Shown: positions 30,983 to 41,537 of the stretch, one piece after another
Numbering within the stretch: the first letter of the stretch is position 1
How the letters are laid out: the number at the start of each line of letters is the position of its first letter
NCBI RefSeq assembly: GCF_017916325.1
Contig: NC_090169.1
Coordinates: 96,001-160,000 of the forward strand
Direction of reading: 5' to 3'
Length of the DNA stretch: 64,000 bases
From: Leishmania martiniquensis
Lineage: Eukaryota; Euglenozoa; Kinetoplastea; Trypanosomatida; Trypanosomatidae
The notes under the pieces: model-generated
What the model saw: only the letters and a program-made list of their open reading frames with translations
The model's database searches: none
Told to the model about the DNA's origin: nothing
Program-made: the position numbers and the translations under genes

Positions 30983-32974
30983 GAACGCGTGTCCGTAGAG
31001 GTACAGGATGAAACGGGTGCGCCAAGACGGAAGAGAGGGGGGCAGCCGGGAGGCTAGGGCATTCCTTCACTACCCCCCACCCCCACCCCCCTCGACACAC
31101 ACACACACAGCCAGCACCCGAATACACCACCGCACCTCTTGAGGTGCGTGGGGCGATTCCCACGGAATGTATGGAGCGCGGCAAGGTGGCGCCGCCTCTG
31201 CACGCGGTGCCAGCTGTTTGCTGGCACGAACGACCGTCCGGCGGACACCGCAGGACATGACCCCGGGTGCGATTGGGGCGTTGGTGTCACCCGCCCAGGT
31301 CCCCATCATGACTCAAGACGGGTCGGTGAGCCAGCCCACACACGAGCCACCTGCTCCTCCCCACATGGGAGGCCGCCAGGCGCCTAGTCGAGATGGTCCT
31401 GTACTTCGGGGCGGAGGCCAGGACGAGGCCCCTCCGCCCAGGTGTCTTCTACGCCGTGCGCGGCGGCGGAGCTGCGAGCCCGGCACCGTGGCCGCAGGGT
31501 GCCGTTAGGTGAGATATACAAAACGAGCCGCTGCCCGCGCGCCATGCCCCGTCCTGAATCACGGACACTTTGGCGCGGCGCACTCGCGCAGCGCACAGCG
31601 TAAGGAGAGGAGCGAGTCTGTGCCTGCTGGTGGTCCTGCTAGACTCTGGTCGGCTGCTGAACGCGATACAGCCGCCCAGCAGGCCCTTGTCTCCCTGTTG
31701 TGCTGCCCAGCGGCCACCCACGGTACACCACGCTGAGGGGGAAGCCGGGGGGGGCAGGTCATGCGGGGCCTGGCTTGGTGGCGTGCCACCTTTGTAGCAC
31801 GCAAGGGGCGGGCTGCAATCTTGTCGGACTGGGCACTACCAGCGCCGCTGCTTGTCAGTTGTGTAGAGGCCGTGAGCGTTCCTGTCGCTTGTGTGGCAAT
31901 GCGACCGGTGCGAAGGTGCAGGGTGGCCGAGCTGTGTGGACTGCTGTGCGGGCGCCCGTGTGAGGCTGCAGGCATGGCCGAGTGCTGCAGCTTCTACGTC
32001 GCCCTGTGATGGGCCCTGCCTTTCCCTGTGATGGGAGGGAACCCCGAGTAAGGCAGGGAGGCGATTCATCTTGTGGCCGCGAGAGGTGGGCAAGCGGCTT
32101 GCCACGAAGAGGTGCACGGCCGGCGCCGAACTGGGCGGCCCGCGGCGGCAGCGCGCTCTGGGAAGCGCATGTGGGGGTGATGCAACTGAAAGCGCCGCCC
32201 TCTTTTCTCGCGCCACTGGCAGGGGATGGCGGCTCAGCGGAGCGTCGTGCCGGCGGGCTGTGGTTTGAACGGTGAGGCAATGCAAACGATCGCCGGCAAC
32301 TGCGCCGGCCACCCCTCTCCCACGCCGCGCGACTTGCCGCGAATGCGGAGACTGACGTGTGAATGGGCGACATGCGGCTTGCAGGCACGTGTCGAGCAGC
32401 GCAGCCGGCGGTAGTGGCAGCTGGCTGGCTCCGCGTCAGTCCCAGCCAGGTCGGAGCCGAGGGCGCTCCTCCTCCCCCCGCCCGCACCTCCTCGCTCAGT
32501 CTTGTGGGGCTGCCGGGGCCGCGTGCGACGGCAGGGCGAAGCCAGTCGGCATTGGGGAGGAAAAGACCGCCACGTAACGGCGCACGGAATCAGCGTGATA
32601 CCGGACGACGGGGCCACCTCGGGCGTCCCTTGCGACGACTGTGTGACCGTCAGCGCAAGTCGCAATGATGCCGGCTCACCGGTTTCAGGGGCGTGTCAAT
32701 GGGGCGCGGGGACTACTCTCGATGCAGTGGTGCTGCTTGCTGCGTGGCTCATCGCTGGCCGCGCTGTGGTCGAGTACGCAGGGCGGGCGGAGCGAATCGC
32801 TCCAGTGCGCCGCAGCGAGTGCAGAACGGGTGTATCACGCCGATGACGGCGGCCGACACGGCACGGGGCAGATGGAGCGCCGCGTGCGTGAGGCGGGGCG
32901 GCAGAGCGCGGGCACGCGGTGGTATGACCCGACGCCATCGCTGGTGTGAGGCAGCGGAACGCGGAACGGCGTTC

Positions 32975-33184
32975 GGCGCAGTCGCGATCCCTTCCTACCT
33001 TTTTTGTTGTGTCCTTCGATTGGAGAGGTGGCCTCAGCTTTACGTCGACGGCACGTCTGCCCTCGCTTCTGCGCGCAGGGGGTGCACCCGGTGAGCAGCA
33101 AGGCTGTCAATGCGAGGCTCCAGGGCTGCATGGCTCATCTGTCCTACGTGATCCGCGGCCCGCTGCAGAATGGACGGCGAAAGG
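32975..33184 (+). repeat. Left copy of a 210-bp direct repeat bracketing the amastin array
   Basis: The sequence beginning GGCGCAGTCGCGATCCC and ending GGACGGCGAAAGG matches 57966-58175 base for base as far as I compared. A further homologous patch (33251-33300 versus about 58290-58340) follows in both places after non-homologous spacers. The right copy lies beyond the last amastin. Confidence 0.9.
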
Positions 33185-33989
33185 TCCGCTGGTGGCGCCG
33201 GGGAGGCGAGGCAGGCACCTGCGCCGGAAGGACGGCGGCACCCGCATCATCGCCCGCACACGCACAGACGCATGGCTCACATACGCGCATCTATGTGCCT
33301 ACACGAAGCGCTGCGTAGGAGGGCCAGGGCGGGCATGCCGCCTTGCATGGCGTCGTGTCGGCACATATACGGCCCTGGGGTGTCTGCCCCTCGAAGTGGT
33401 TGCGTCTGGGAGCGCGCGCCTTCGCCCTCCTGCCGCATTCGCTTGCAGACGCATCGTGTGGGTCATGAGTACGCGCATGGCTGCTTGAGCGCACGTCAGC
33501 AGGCGCGTGTGGGAGCGTGTGGATGCACGAGGGGCGCACCGGCATCTTTGCTTCATCTGGTCTGCTTCCCCCTCCCCCCGCGCTCTCCCCACATCAGCGT
33601 CGCCCCGGCAAAATGTGCTGTGCTTTGCGCTGCCAAAGGCGGAGAAGAAGCTGAAAAGGAGCGGCATCACAGTCATCACCACTGCTGCGCATCTGCGCAT
33701 GTTGTTTCCGTGCGCCGCTTTCTCCTTTTCTGTGCCGCACCTCACTTACACCGTGATGATACCGAGGAGGAGGCAGGCACAGCGTGTGGCGAGGGAAATA
33801 CCGGCACCTCGAGGGGGGGCACGCGCACGCACACGTCCTGTCTGAGTAAAGGAGCCTCAGCGAGTGCGCTTCGTGCATGTGGTCCTCAGAGGTGGGAGGG
33901 AAGGAGGACCACAGGCAGAAAGGGAAAAGCCTTCCGAGCGCGCTTGCAGAGTCTGTCATGCCCCCCCCCCGCCCTTCTCTTCCATCCCT

Positions 33990-34604
33990 CGGCATATACT
34001 GCGGTGCAGCACCCGCAGGAAGGCCCTGCAGCTGCGGTGGAGCCGCCTAGCTCTCTATCCCGTGGGCCACGCCTTCATCGTTGGCCGGCCCTCAGTGCCG
34101 CTATCGCATGGTAATTGCGTTGTGGGAGTGGTGGAGGCGAACAGCAGCGGAATTATAGCTGCGCTAATGAGTGGCAGCACCTCTAGGGCTGAGGTGTGGC
34201 CGGGCGGCGTGGTTCTGGTGGAGGGGCGCCCCTTCTTCACGCTGAAGAGAGGGGCTACTTCGTCGTGACGGAGCGAATTCGCGGCGCCAGCCGGCTCACG
34301 AGTGGCTGCGCTTCTTGCTGTGCCAGTGGGACCGGCGCTTCGGCAAACTGTGCCTGCTGGTGCCAAGCGACGTGCACAGCATATCCGAGATGAAGAAGTC
34401 GGCGAGGAAGATGGAGTTTGGAGAAGGCAAAGTGGCATCACAACCACGAAACGGAGACGCGCATGTGGCGGCGCTTCACTCAGAGGTACAGCGCCTTTGG
34501 TCAGCGCCGAGTGGGCCTCTCTTGGCCTCATGCCCGCGCTGGTGCGGAACTCCAAGAGCCATCGGCCGCAGAATTGGAAGGATCGCTCCCTGCTGTGGGA
34601 TTAA
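33990..34604 (+). pseudogene. Frameshifted coding remnant, about 200 codons
   Basis: Consecutive protein-like segments continue across frames. The first contains YPVGHAFIVGRPSVPLSHGN (about 34056-34115) and runs to TLKRGATSS (34267). The second contains QWDRRFGKLCLLVPSDVHSI (about 34327-34386) and SEMKKSARKMEFGEGK. The third contains NHETETRMWRRFTQRYSAFG (about 34438-34500), and the fourth contains LGLMPALVRNSKSHRPQNWK and ends SLLWD at 34602. The shifts near 34260, 34435 and 34510 imply at least three small indels. This is the best-preserved coding relic of the region and should be the best query for naming the element. I do not recognise it securely; a TATE-like transposon protein is one hypothesis. 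Confidence 0.5.
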
Positions 34605-34949
34605 TGGACGGATAGGCAGAACGCTTCGCGCAAGCGAAAGAGAACTTGACGAGCAAGCGCTGCGCACGCCTTGCGCGGAGACCCCCACCCCCACCCCCGG
34701 ATCATCGTTTTCGCTGACCAGTAGGGCAGCAACAAGAGCGCTCTTTGCTACAGCACCCTATGCTTGAAGGGCGTTCGGCATGGACGCCGTGGAGGGGTTC
34801 GGCGACTGTCTCGACTCTCTGCTATAAGAATGCGAGGCGGGCGAGGCTGCTACCGGCCAGCGCCCTTACGCGGGCTATCGCGGCGAAGAGGCCGTTCACT
34901 GCAGCAGATGCACGCAGGCTCAGCAGCGCTGGTCTGCCATCGCCGCCTG

Positions 34950-35830
34950 CGCCATGCTGGCAGGGGTGTGTCCGTTGCATCAGGGCCAGCAGCAAGCACT
35001 GGGCTGTAGCGCCTCGGTTGCGTCGTGCCTCAGCTGCGCAGCCGCCAGCGGGTGTTGGCATCGCCGCGGCACCCCGACCGGCTCGACCAACTTTGTTCCT
35101 ATAACGGGTGCGAGCAGCAACACTGTAAAACGGGCTGTCTGTCGCCCTGCGCCGAGGTGGCGCCTCGGTGGCAGCTGTACAAAGGTGCAGCTACTGTAGA
35201 CCCTGCAGACGCTCCGCCAAAGGAACGCCGGCCCTCCGTAGGATCGAGAGCCGCCATCGCACTATGGTGCTGGTGGACAGTGCGCTGTACGGTCCCCTAG
35301 CGGGTGTGTGGCTGCTCCGAAAGGAGCTTTTCCTTCTCCCCTCATCCAGTGACAAGTCAGGGACTTTTGCAAGCACAAGCGTGTGGCGGTGGAGAGAGGA
35401 GCGGGCGCTCATGGTATGGGTTGTGGCACCCCCTAGCCCCCCGTTACTCCCCTCACCCGGCTGCGCGAGAAAGCGCACTCGCTGCGGCAGGGCCTCTGCG
35501 CGTTTTGCATCCGGCTGCGGCCGCAGCGTCTGTCTGTGTCTGCTGTCCGCCGCGAGCGGAAGGGGCCGTAGTGCAGCCTTCCACAGGCACACACGCCGCT
35601 ACCGAGGCGGCCACACCGGTGCAGCGGTGGCTCGCCACGCCCCCTCCCTCCCTCCGCCGTCCCCGCGGTGCGCAGCGCCTGTATCCCGCTGCCGGTGCAC
35701 TGATCAAGGTGGGAAAAGGAGGGAGAGGCGCACGCTTGGGTGCGCGACGACTACGCCCGGCGTGGGATGACTGCACCGGGCAGCAGGGACAGTGTGCATG
35801 GAGGGGCATCCGCGACGGCGAGGACAAGGC
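34950..35830 (+). repeat. Element segment that recurs twice within the amastin array
   Basis: Positions about 35492-35835 are nearly identical to 43932-44300 and 50189-50550 (starting GCCTCTGCGCGTTTTGCATC). The upstream part, about 34955-35090, is a more diverged version of 43637-43780 and 49893-50036 (both contain GCTGGGCTGTxGCGCCTC and GTGTTGGCAT-like blocks). Confidence 0.8.
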
Positions 35831-35846
35831 TGTCGGGTGGGGGGAC

Positions 35847-35888
35847 AGGGCGTGCCGGGAGGGCAGCACGCCATGCCCGGCACGCCCT
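35847..35888. repeat. 13-bp perfect inverted repeat with 16-base loop
   Basis: AGGGCGTGCCGGG (35847-35859) pairs with CCCGGCACGCCCT (35876-35888). The homologous positions in the array (44295 and 50552) lack the second arm, so the hairpin sits at the point where the copies diverge. Confidence 0.85.
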
Positions 35889-36294
35889 ATCCCCCTTGCG
35901 CTGCCGTCCCACCGTCGCTGCTGCTGTCGCCTCTTCCACATCCACAGCCCTGCCACACACACCCGCCTTTGTCCCCTGCGTGGATGTCAGCAAATGGCCC
36001 ATCTGACCCCCCACTGTGCCGGCCTCGCACGCTCACCAGCCTGTCGCACCACCACTCCTCCCCCTCGCTCTTGTCTCCTCCGCCCTCCTGTGGCTGCGGC
36101 CCACATCGCGCCTCCATCCTACGTTGAAGAGAAACAGCACCAGCGCCACTCCGTTGCCCACACTCGACTCTCTTGCGCGCGTGCTCACCCCCTTCCCCTC
36201 TCTATCTCGTGCGTACCCCTCCCCCTTCGTCGCTCTCTTCCCCCTATCCGCCTGCTCCCCGCCCCTCTCAGACCCTCGCGGTGAAGCTGCGAAA

Positions 36295-36825
36295 ATGGAG
36301 TGTAAGGTAGGCATTCTTCTCTACGTAACCCTTCAAAGCTTCGCGTTCCTCCTGGTGCTCGTGGGCACGCCCATCGCCATGTTTATCCCGAAGTTGGAGC
36401 TGAGGTTGAGCCGCAATCCGTGCATCACCCTATGGGGTTACAAGAACGACTGCTTCAGCACCGGGTACGCTAACCGGTCCGACGAGCTGTGGGAGGATTG
36501 CCCGGGCCGCCGCAACCGCTTTCGAGCTGCCGAAGCCTTCGCTGTCATCTCCATCTTCCTCTACGGCTTGGCGGCCGTCTTGGGCCTCCTCATATTGTTG
36601 TACGGCTATGCTGTCCTGCGCTGGGTATGCCTGGGGCTCAACATCCTCGGATCCGGCACCCTGTGCGTCGTGTGGGCCTCCATGGCGGCGGCGTTTCACA
36701 CATCTGAAGGCAACTCCTGTCCTTCTGTGAAAAGTGAGGCAGAATACGGCGCCGGATTCGCTCTCTTTCTCATCGCCTGGTGCCTGGATATTGTGAACAT
36801 TGCCTTCCTGTTTCTCCCCTACTAG
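36295..36825 (+). CDS. Delta-type amastin, type A, 176 aa
   Basis: Amastins are surface glycoproteins with four transmembrane segments, abundant in intracellular amastigotes. The start is the ATG after the acceptor AG at 36270-36271 (5' UTR 23 bases). TM1 is residues about 5-26 (GILLYVTLQSFAFLLVLVGT). Loop 1 carries the amastin signature CITLWGYKNDC (about 42-52). TM2 is about 83-103, TM3 about 106-128, and TM4 (GFALFLIAWCLDIVNIAFLF) about 153-172. The signature fits the published pattern C-x-[TS]-[LF]-[WF]-G-x-[KRQ]-x-[DENT]-C exactly. This copy is unique in the array, but its TM2-TM3 block is identical to type D and its end is identical to types C and D. Confidence 0.93.
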   Translation: MECKVGILLYVTLQSFAFLLVLVGTPIAMFIPKLELRLSRNPCITLWGYKNDCFSTGYANRSDELWEDCPGRRNRFRAAEAFAVISIFLYGLAAVLGLLILLYGYAVLRWVCLGLNILGSGTLCVVWASMAAAFHTSEGNSCPSVKSEAEYGAGFALFLIAWCLDIVNIAFLFLPY

Positions 36826-38824
36826 GCAGCGGAGGCGCTCGTGACAGCGGGCGCCCGGGGCCACAGAGGAGGAAGGCGGGGGCGCGCTTGTTAGCGTCGC
36901 AGCGCCTGCGCGATGGCTCCCCGCGGAGCAGCCGGCGGAGTGGATGCCAGCTCTCTCTCGGACGAATGCAGCCCTCTCGCGCGTGCGTGTGTGGCGCTGC
37001 TGGCGCGCCATCCGCGCAGTGGCGACATGCACCGGCACCACTCCCACCACACACATTGCGGGGCGCCGCTGCCGCTGCGGCGTAGGCGCGCACTTGCCGA
37101 CGCATGGAGAGAGACGTCGAGTGCTCTTTGTCGCCGGCGTCTCTGCCTCTTCCCCATCTGCGCGTGCATCCCCTGGAGCGCGGTCCCCTTTATCCCTCCT
37201 TTGCGTACTGCTTCACTATTACCCTCGCCCCATCTCGGCAGCGATGCGCGCTCTGCCGTGGGCAGCGCACAGGTGGCGACGGCGAGCCCGTCCATGCCCC
37301 CCCTCGCCTCTTTCCCCATCTGTCACCGCCGCCGCCTCTCTCTCTCTGTCGCCCTCACCTGCACCAGCCGCCCCGTGTTTCCGCTCCCCTTGCCGCTCCG
37401 CTGCCGAACCCCTCCGTTCGCTTGGCTCTCCTGCCCCCGCCAACAGCAGCCGTATGCGGTGCGCGTGCGCGCCTCTCTGCCCCCTTTCCTCTTCGCTTGT
37501 TTCTCGCTCCGCCTGTGCCGTCGACGGAGGCGGACGCCGAGAGGGGGGTGCGTGCGTGAGAGGGGAGCGCGTGCGGCAATGCGGCAGCGCAGCGGAGAAG
37601 AGGAGTGCGCAGCGGAAAGGGCCGAGGCGGCGTCTCTCCCCTCCCTATTTCGGCTCGAGTCTCTGCCTCTGCCTGTCAGTGTCCGTGTGCACTCGCTGGG
37701 CGCGCATCATGTCCTCGCCTCTTTTGTGCTGTTCTCGTTGCTTTTTCTTTTGCGGCCCCACCGCACCATCGAGTGCTGCCGGCTCTGATGTGAGGGGTCA
37801 GCACACCGTATGACGGGGCGCACCGGCGTGAAGCGGCACCGGGAGAAGCGCGGCGTGCAGGCGCAGAGTGCAGGGTCTCCGAGGGTCCTGACCTGTGGCT
37901 GGCGCAGCGGAGGCAGGTGAGGTGTCGTGCGCGCGCACCTCGGTGCTGAATTGCCCACAGCAGCGGAACGACGGGGGCACCAAAGGATATATGAGCTGAC
38001 ATACATCGTCGCCGCCGGCAGAGACGCGGAAAGGGGTGACATAACGCGAGCGGGAAGACTACGGAAAACGAAATACAGCAAAACGCTGCACACTTCGCTG
38101 TGCCCTCTCCGCCGGCGCGCCTTCCCGGCCCCGCCTGAGGCGGCAGAGGTGCGCGCGTGTGCGTTTGATTTTCTCTTTGGTTTGCGATGCCTTCTGTTTC
38201 ACTTATTGCTTTGCACGACGCCTCTTTCTGTACGCGTCTGTTTGCTGTCCTTCGGTCTCTCTCCCCTCTGTGCTTACGCTCTTCGACTCATCGACGCCAG
38301 CAGCGCCACGGCCGCGCACTACCCCCCTCTCTTTCCCTCTCCTGCGCGGGAGGAGCGGCTGTGGGGTGGCCGATCTCGTTGCTGCTGCGGAACGGCAGGG
38401 CCGTGCTCTGCGCGCGGTCTCGTACGCCGGTGCCGTCTGTGTGTGCATGGCAGCGGGTGGCCTATCCCGCTCCCACGGCGCACGGCATGCACACCCACCT
38501 GCCCGCCCCACCGCCGCCTACTTCACGCTTTCCTCTCCCCGTCCGCTGCCGTCACTCTGACTCACATCGTGCATCCCCTTCGCCGGTTCTGAAGACAAAC
38601 AGGCGCCAACGAATAAACAGCACCAGCGCCACTCCGTTGCCCACACTCGACTCTCTTGCGCGCGTGCTCACCCCCTTCCCCTCTCTTCCATCTCGTGCGT
38701 ACCCCTCCCCCTTCGCTCCGCTCTATCGCCCAGCCCTGTGGCACCATCGCGACCCCCCTCGTCGCTCTATCCCCTGTCCGCCTGCACCTTACCCCTCTGA
38801 GATCCGCGTTGCAAAGCCGCGGAA
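36826..38824 (+). other. Intergenic region A-B: type-1 3' UTR plus shared core
   Basis: The first 495 bases (36826-37320) are the type-1 3' segment also found after C and D copies. From about 37327 to 38491 runs the core shared by all eight genes. The B-type leader with its acceptor AG at 38800-38801 follows. The long open frames inside are not conserved between copies, because one-base C-run differences shift them. Confidence 0.7.
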
Positions 38825-39352
38825 ATGGAGTGTAAGTGCGGCATCCTGTTCTACGCCGTTCTTCAGCTCATCGCGTTCCTCCTGGTGCTGGTGGGCACAC
38901 CGATAGACATGTTTGTTGAAGTGGATAAGGGCTTATCTTCAACAAGACAGTGTCTTACCCTATGGGGTTCAAAGTCGGACTGCATCAGTATCAAGTACGT
39001 CTTGACGGTGGACGAGCTATGGGCGGATTGCCCCAAGTATATCCTCCGTTTCCGCGCGGCAGAAGGTCTTGCTGTAATCTCCGTCTTGTTGTACGGCTTG
39101 GGATGCCTCCTTGGCTTCGTTTCGCTATTCTGCTACTTCCCCATTCGCTGGGTGTGCCTGGGGTTTAACATCGTCGGCGTCGCCACACTCTGCGTCGTGT
39201 GGGCACTCATGGTGGCGACCTACTACGATCAGAACGACTTGCGGTGCCTTGTTCTGAGGCCGAACTTCGAGTTTGGTATAGGTTTCGCCCTTTTAGTGAC
39301 CGCCTGGTGCCTGGATGTCATCAACATCTTCTTCCTGCTGCTCCCGTGCTAG
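38825..39352 (+). CDS. Delta-type amastin, type B first copy, 175 aa
   Basis: The four-TM amastin layout is intact: TM1 ILFYAVLQLIAFLLVLVGTP, signature CLTLWGSKSDC (matches the family pattern), TM2, TM3 and TM4 ending INIFFLLLPC. The ATG is 24 bases after the predicted acceptor (AG 38800-38801). It shares long identical stretches with the two later B copies (53565, 55794) but differs from them in three short patches: TM1 with the start of loop 1, TM3, and the end of loop 2. Its 3' UTR begins with a different 200-base segment from types A, C and D. Confidence 0.93.
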   Translation: MECKCGILFYAVLQLIAFLLVLVGTPIDMFVEVDKGLSSTRQCLTLWGSKSDCISIKYVLTVDELWADCPKYILRFRAAEGLAVISVLLYGLGCLLGFVSLFCYFPIRWVCLGFNIVGVATLCVVWALMVATYYDQNDLRCLVLRPNFEFGIGFALLVTAWCLDVINIFFLLLPC

Positions 39353-41009
39353 GCTAACGGCTCTGGTGCGAGTGGGGGCCGGAAGCCGCCGATGTGGCAA
39401 AATAAGGGGATGGGTGCCAAGGCGGGTGGAGGGCGAGCTGGAGGGCAGCGCGGCGCCTCCGCCTTTACGCCGTCGCACGGGTGCCGGCGGAGCTGATGCC
39501 AAGGGGAGACGATGAGAGAGGGCTCAGGCTGCGGGCCCTCCTGCCTACCTGTCGCCGCCGCCGCCTCTCTCTCTCTGTCGCCCTCACCTGCACCAGCCGC
39601 CCCGTGTTTCCGCTCCCCTTGCCGCTCCGCTGCCGAACCCCTCCGTTCGCTTGGCTCTCCTGCCCCCGCCAACAGCAGCCGTATGCGGTGCGCGTGCGCG
39701 CCTCTCTGCCCCCTTTCCTCTTCGCTTGTTTCTCGCTCCGCCTGTGCCGTCGACGGAGGCGGACGCCGAGAGGGGGGTGCGTGCGTGAGAGGGGAGCGCG
39801 TGCGGCAATGCGGCAGCGCAGCGGAGAAGAGGAGTGCGCAGCGGAAAGGGCCGAGGCGGCGTCTCTCCCCTCCCTATTTCGGCTCGAGTCTCTGCCTCTG
39901 CCTGTCAGTGTCCGTGTGCACTCGCTGGGCGCGCATCATGTCCTCGCCTCTTTTGTGCTGTTCTCGTTGCTTTTTCTTTTGCGGCCCCACCGCACCATCG
40001 AGTGCTGCCGGCTCTGATGTGAGGGGTCAGCACACCGTATGACGGGGCGCACCGGCGTGAAGCGGCACCGGGAGAAGCGCGGCGTGCAGGCGCAGAGTGC
40101 AGGGTCTCCGAGGGTCCTGACCTGTGGCTGGCGCAGCGGAGGCAGGTGAGGTGTCGTGCGCGCGCACCTCGGTGCTGAATTGCTCACAGCAGCGGAACGA
40201 CGGGGGCACCAAAGGATATATGAGCTGACATACATCGTCGCCGCCGGCAGAGACGCGGAAAGGGGTGACATAACGCGAGCGGGAAGACTACGGAAAACGA
40301 AATACAGCAAAACGCTGCACACTTCGCTGTGCCCTCTCCGCCGGCGCGCCTTCCCGGCCCCGCCTGAGGCGGCAGAGGTGCGCGCGTGTGCGTTTGATTT
40401 TCTCTTTGGTTTGCGATGCCTTCTGTTTCACTTATTGCTTTGCACGACGCCTCTTTCTGTACGCGTCTGTTTGCTGTCCTTCGGTCTCTCTCCCCTCTGT
40501 GCTTACGCTCTTCGACTCATCGACGCCAGCAGCGCCACGGCCGCGCACTACCCCCCTCTCTTTCCCTCTCCTGCGCGGGAGGAGCGGCTGTGGGGTGGCC
40601 GATCTCGTTGCTGCTGCGGAACGGCAGGGCCGTGCTCTGCGCGCGGTCTCGTACGCCGGTGCCGTCTGTGTGTGCATGGCAGCGGGTGGCCTATCCCGCT
40701 CCCACGGCGCACGGCATGCACACCCACCTGCCCGCCCCACCGCCGCCTACTTCACGCTTTCCTCTCCCCGTCCGCTGCCGTCACTCTGACTCACATCGTG
40801 CATCCCCTTCGCCGGTTCTGAAGACAAACAGGCGCCAACGAATAAACAGCACCAGCGCCACTCCGTTGCCCACACTCGACTCTCTTGCGCGCGTGCTCAC
40901 CCCCTTCCCCTCTCTTCCATCTCGTGCGTACCCCTCCCCCTTCGTCGCTCTATTCCCCCTATCCGCCTGCTCCCCGCCCCTCTCAGACCCTCGCGGCGAA
41001 GTTGCGAAA
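39353..41009 (+). other. Intergenic region B-C: type-2 3' segment plus shared core
   Basis: Positions 39353-39550 hold the type-2 3' segment, seen only after B genes and starting GCTAACGGCTCTGGTGCGAG. The shared core then runs to about 40720, followed by the leader common to types A and C with its acceptor AG at 40985-40986. Confidence 0.7.
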
Positions 41010-41537
41010 ATGGAGCCCATAATTGGCGTTCTCCTCTACACGTTCTTCCAATTCATCGCGTTCCTCCTGGTGCTGGTGGGCACGCCCCTGGAGATGTACA
41101 CCCTTCGGCCAGAATTGAAGCAGTTTCGGAATCCGTGCATCACCCTATGGGGTTACAAGGACATATGTTCTGAGCCCATATACAACATGATAGCGGACGA
41201 TCTCTGGAAAAATTGTGCGGGCCGCCGCAACCGCTTTCGAGCTGCCACAGCCTTCGCTGTCATCTCCATCTTCATTTACGGTGCGGCGTTTGTCGCGGGC
41301 CTTATTGGACTGTTCTGCTGCAGTTACCTCCGGTGGATGTGCCTGGGGCTTAACATCTTCGGCATCCTCACCTTGTGCATCACCTGGGCGATCGTACTGG
41401 AGAGCTACCTGAAAGATGACGGCACAGCCTGCCCTAAGGTGCGCGAACAAAACCTCTTGGGCGCCGGATTCGCTCTCTTTCTCATCGCCTGGTGCCTGGA
41501 TATTGTGAACATTGCCTTCCTGTTTCTCCCCTACTAG
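41010..41537 (+). CDS. Delta-type amastin, type C first copy, 175 aa
   Basis: The start is the ATG 23 bases after the acceptor AG at 40985-40986. TM1 is GVLLYTFFQFIAFLLVLVGT. The loop-1 motif is CITLWGYKDIC, in which the usual acidic/polar residue before the last Cys is Ile, so it departs from the standard amastin signature. TM2 is FAVISIFIYGAAFVAGLIGL, TM3 YLRWMCLGLNIFGILTLCIT, and TM4 is shared with types A and D. No N-linked sequon is obvious. The N terminus reads MEPIIGV instead of the MxCKxG of the other types, so it lacks the Cys at position 3. It is identical to the copy at 47266. Confidence 0.92.
   Translation: MEPIIGVLLYTFFQFIAFLLVLVGTPLEMYTLRPELKQFRNPCITLWGYKDICSEPIYNMIADDLWKNCAGRRNRFRAATAFAVISIFIYGAAFVAGLIGLFCCSYLRWMCLGLNIFGILTLCITWAIVLESYLKDDGTACPKVREQNLLGAGFALFLIAWCLDIVNIAFLFLPY

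Larger units (their letters stand above)
29930..35830. mobile_element. GC-rich region of decayed coding remnants, probable degenerate mobile element(s)
   Basis: There is no intact gene over almost 6 kb, yet short stretches read as ordinary protein in changing frames on the + strand. Examples are 30821-30982 (LPVVMFSVIYGVTFNSRDIT), about 31380-31508 (RLVEMVLYFGAEARTRPL) and 33990-34604 (see separate entry). The pieces are broken by stops and frame changes. Parts recur elsewhere: 32975-33184 recurs at 57966, and 34.95-35.83 kb recurs twice inside the amastin array. Decay plus multi-copy dispersal suggests a dead transposable element. Trypanosomatid candidates are ingi/L1Tc-like retroposons (DIRE/SIDER) and TATE-type tyrosine-recombinase elements. 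I found no reverse-transcriptase YxDD box, RNase H motif or recombinase R-H-R-Y set that would decide between them. Confidence 0.45.

Noticed and set aside
30000..35830. Reverse transcriptase, RNase H or tyrosine recombinase gene
   Set aside because: I looked for YxDD-type, YxDGS-type and R-H-R-Y patterns in the readable pieces. The only near match (LYVDGTSA at about 33040) is isolated in a 210-bp repeat, so no enzyme is claimed.
40416..41009. N-terminal extension of the first type-C amastin
   Set aside because: It would add about 200 residues from the shared core and leader; the splice acceptor at 40985-40986 lies inside it, and the standard amastin start is ATG 41010.
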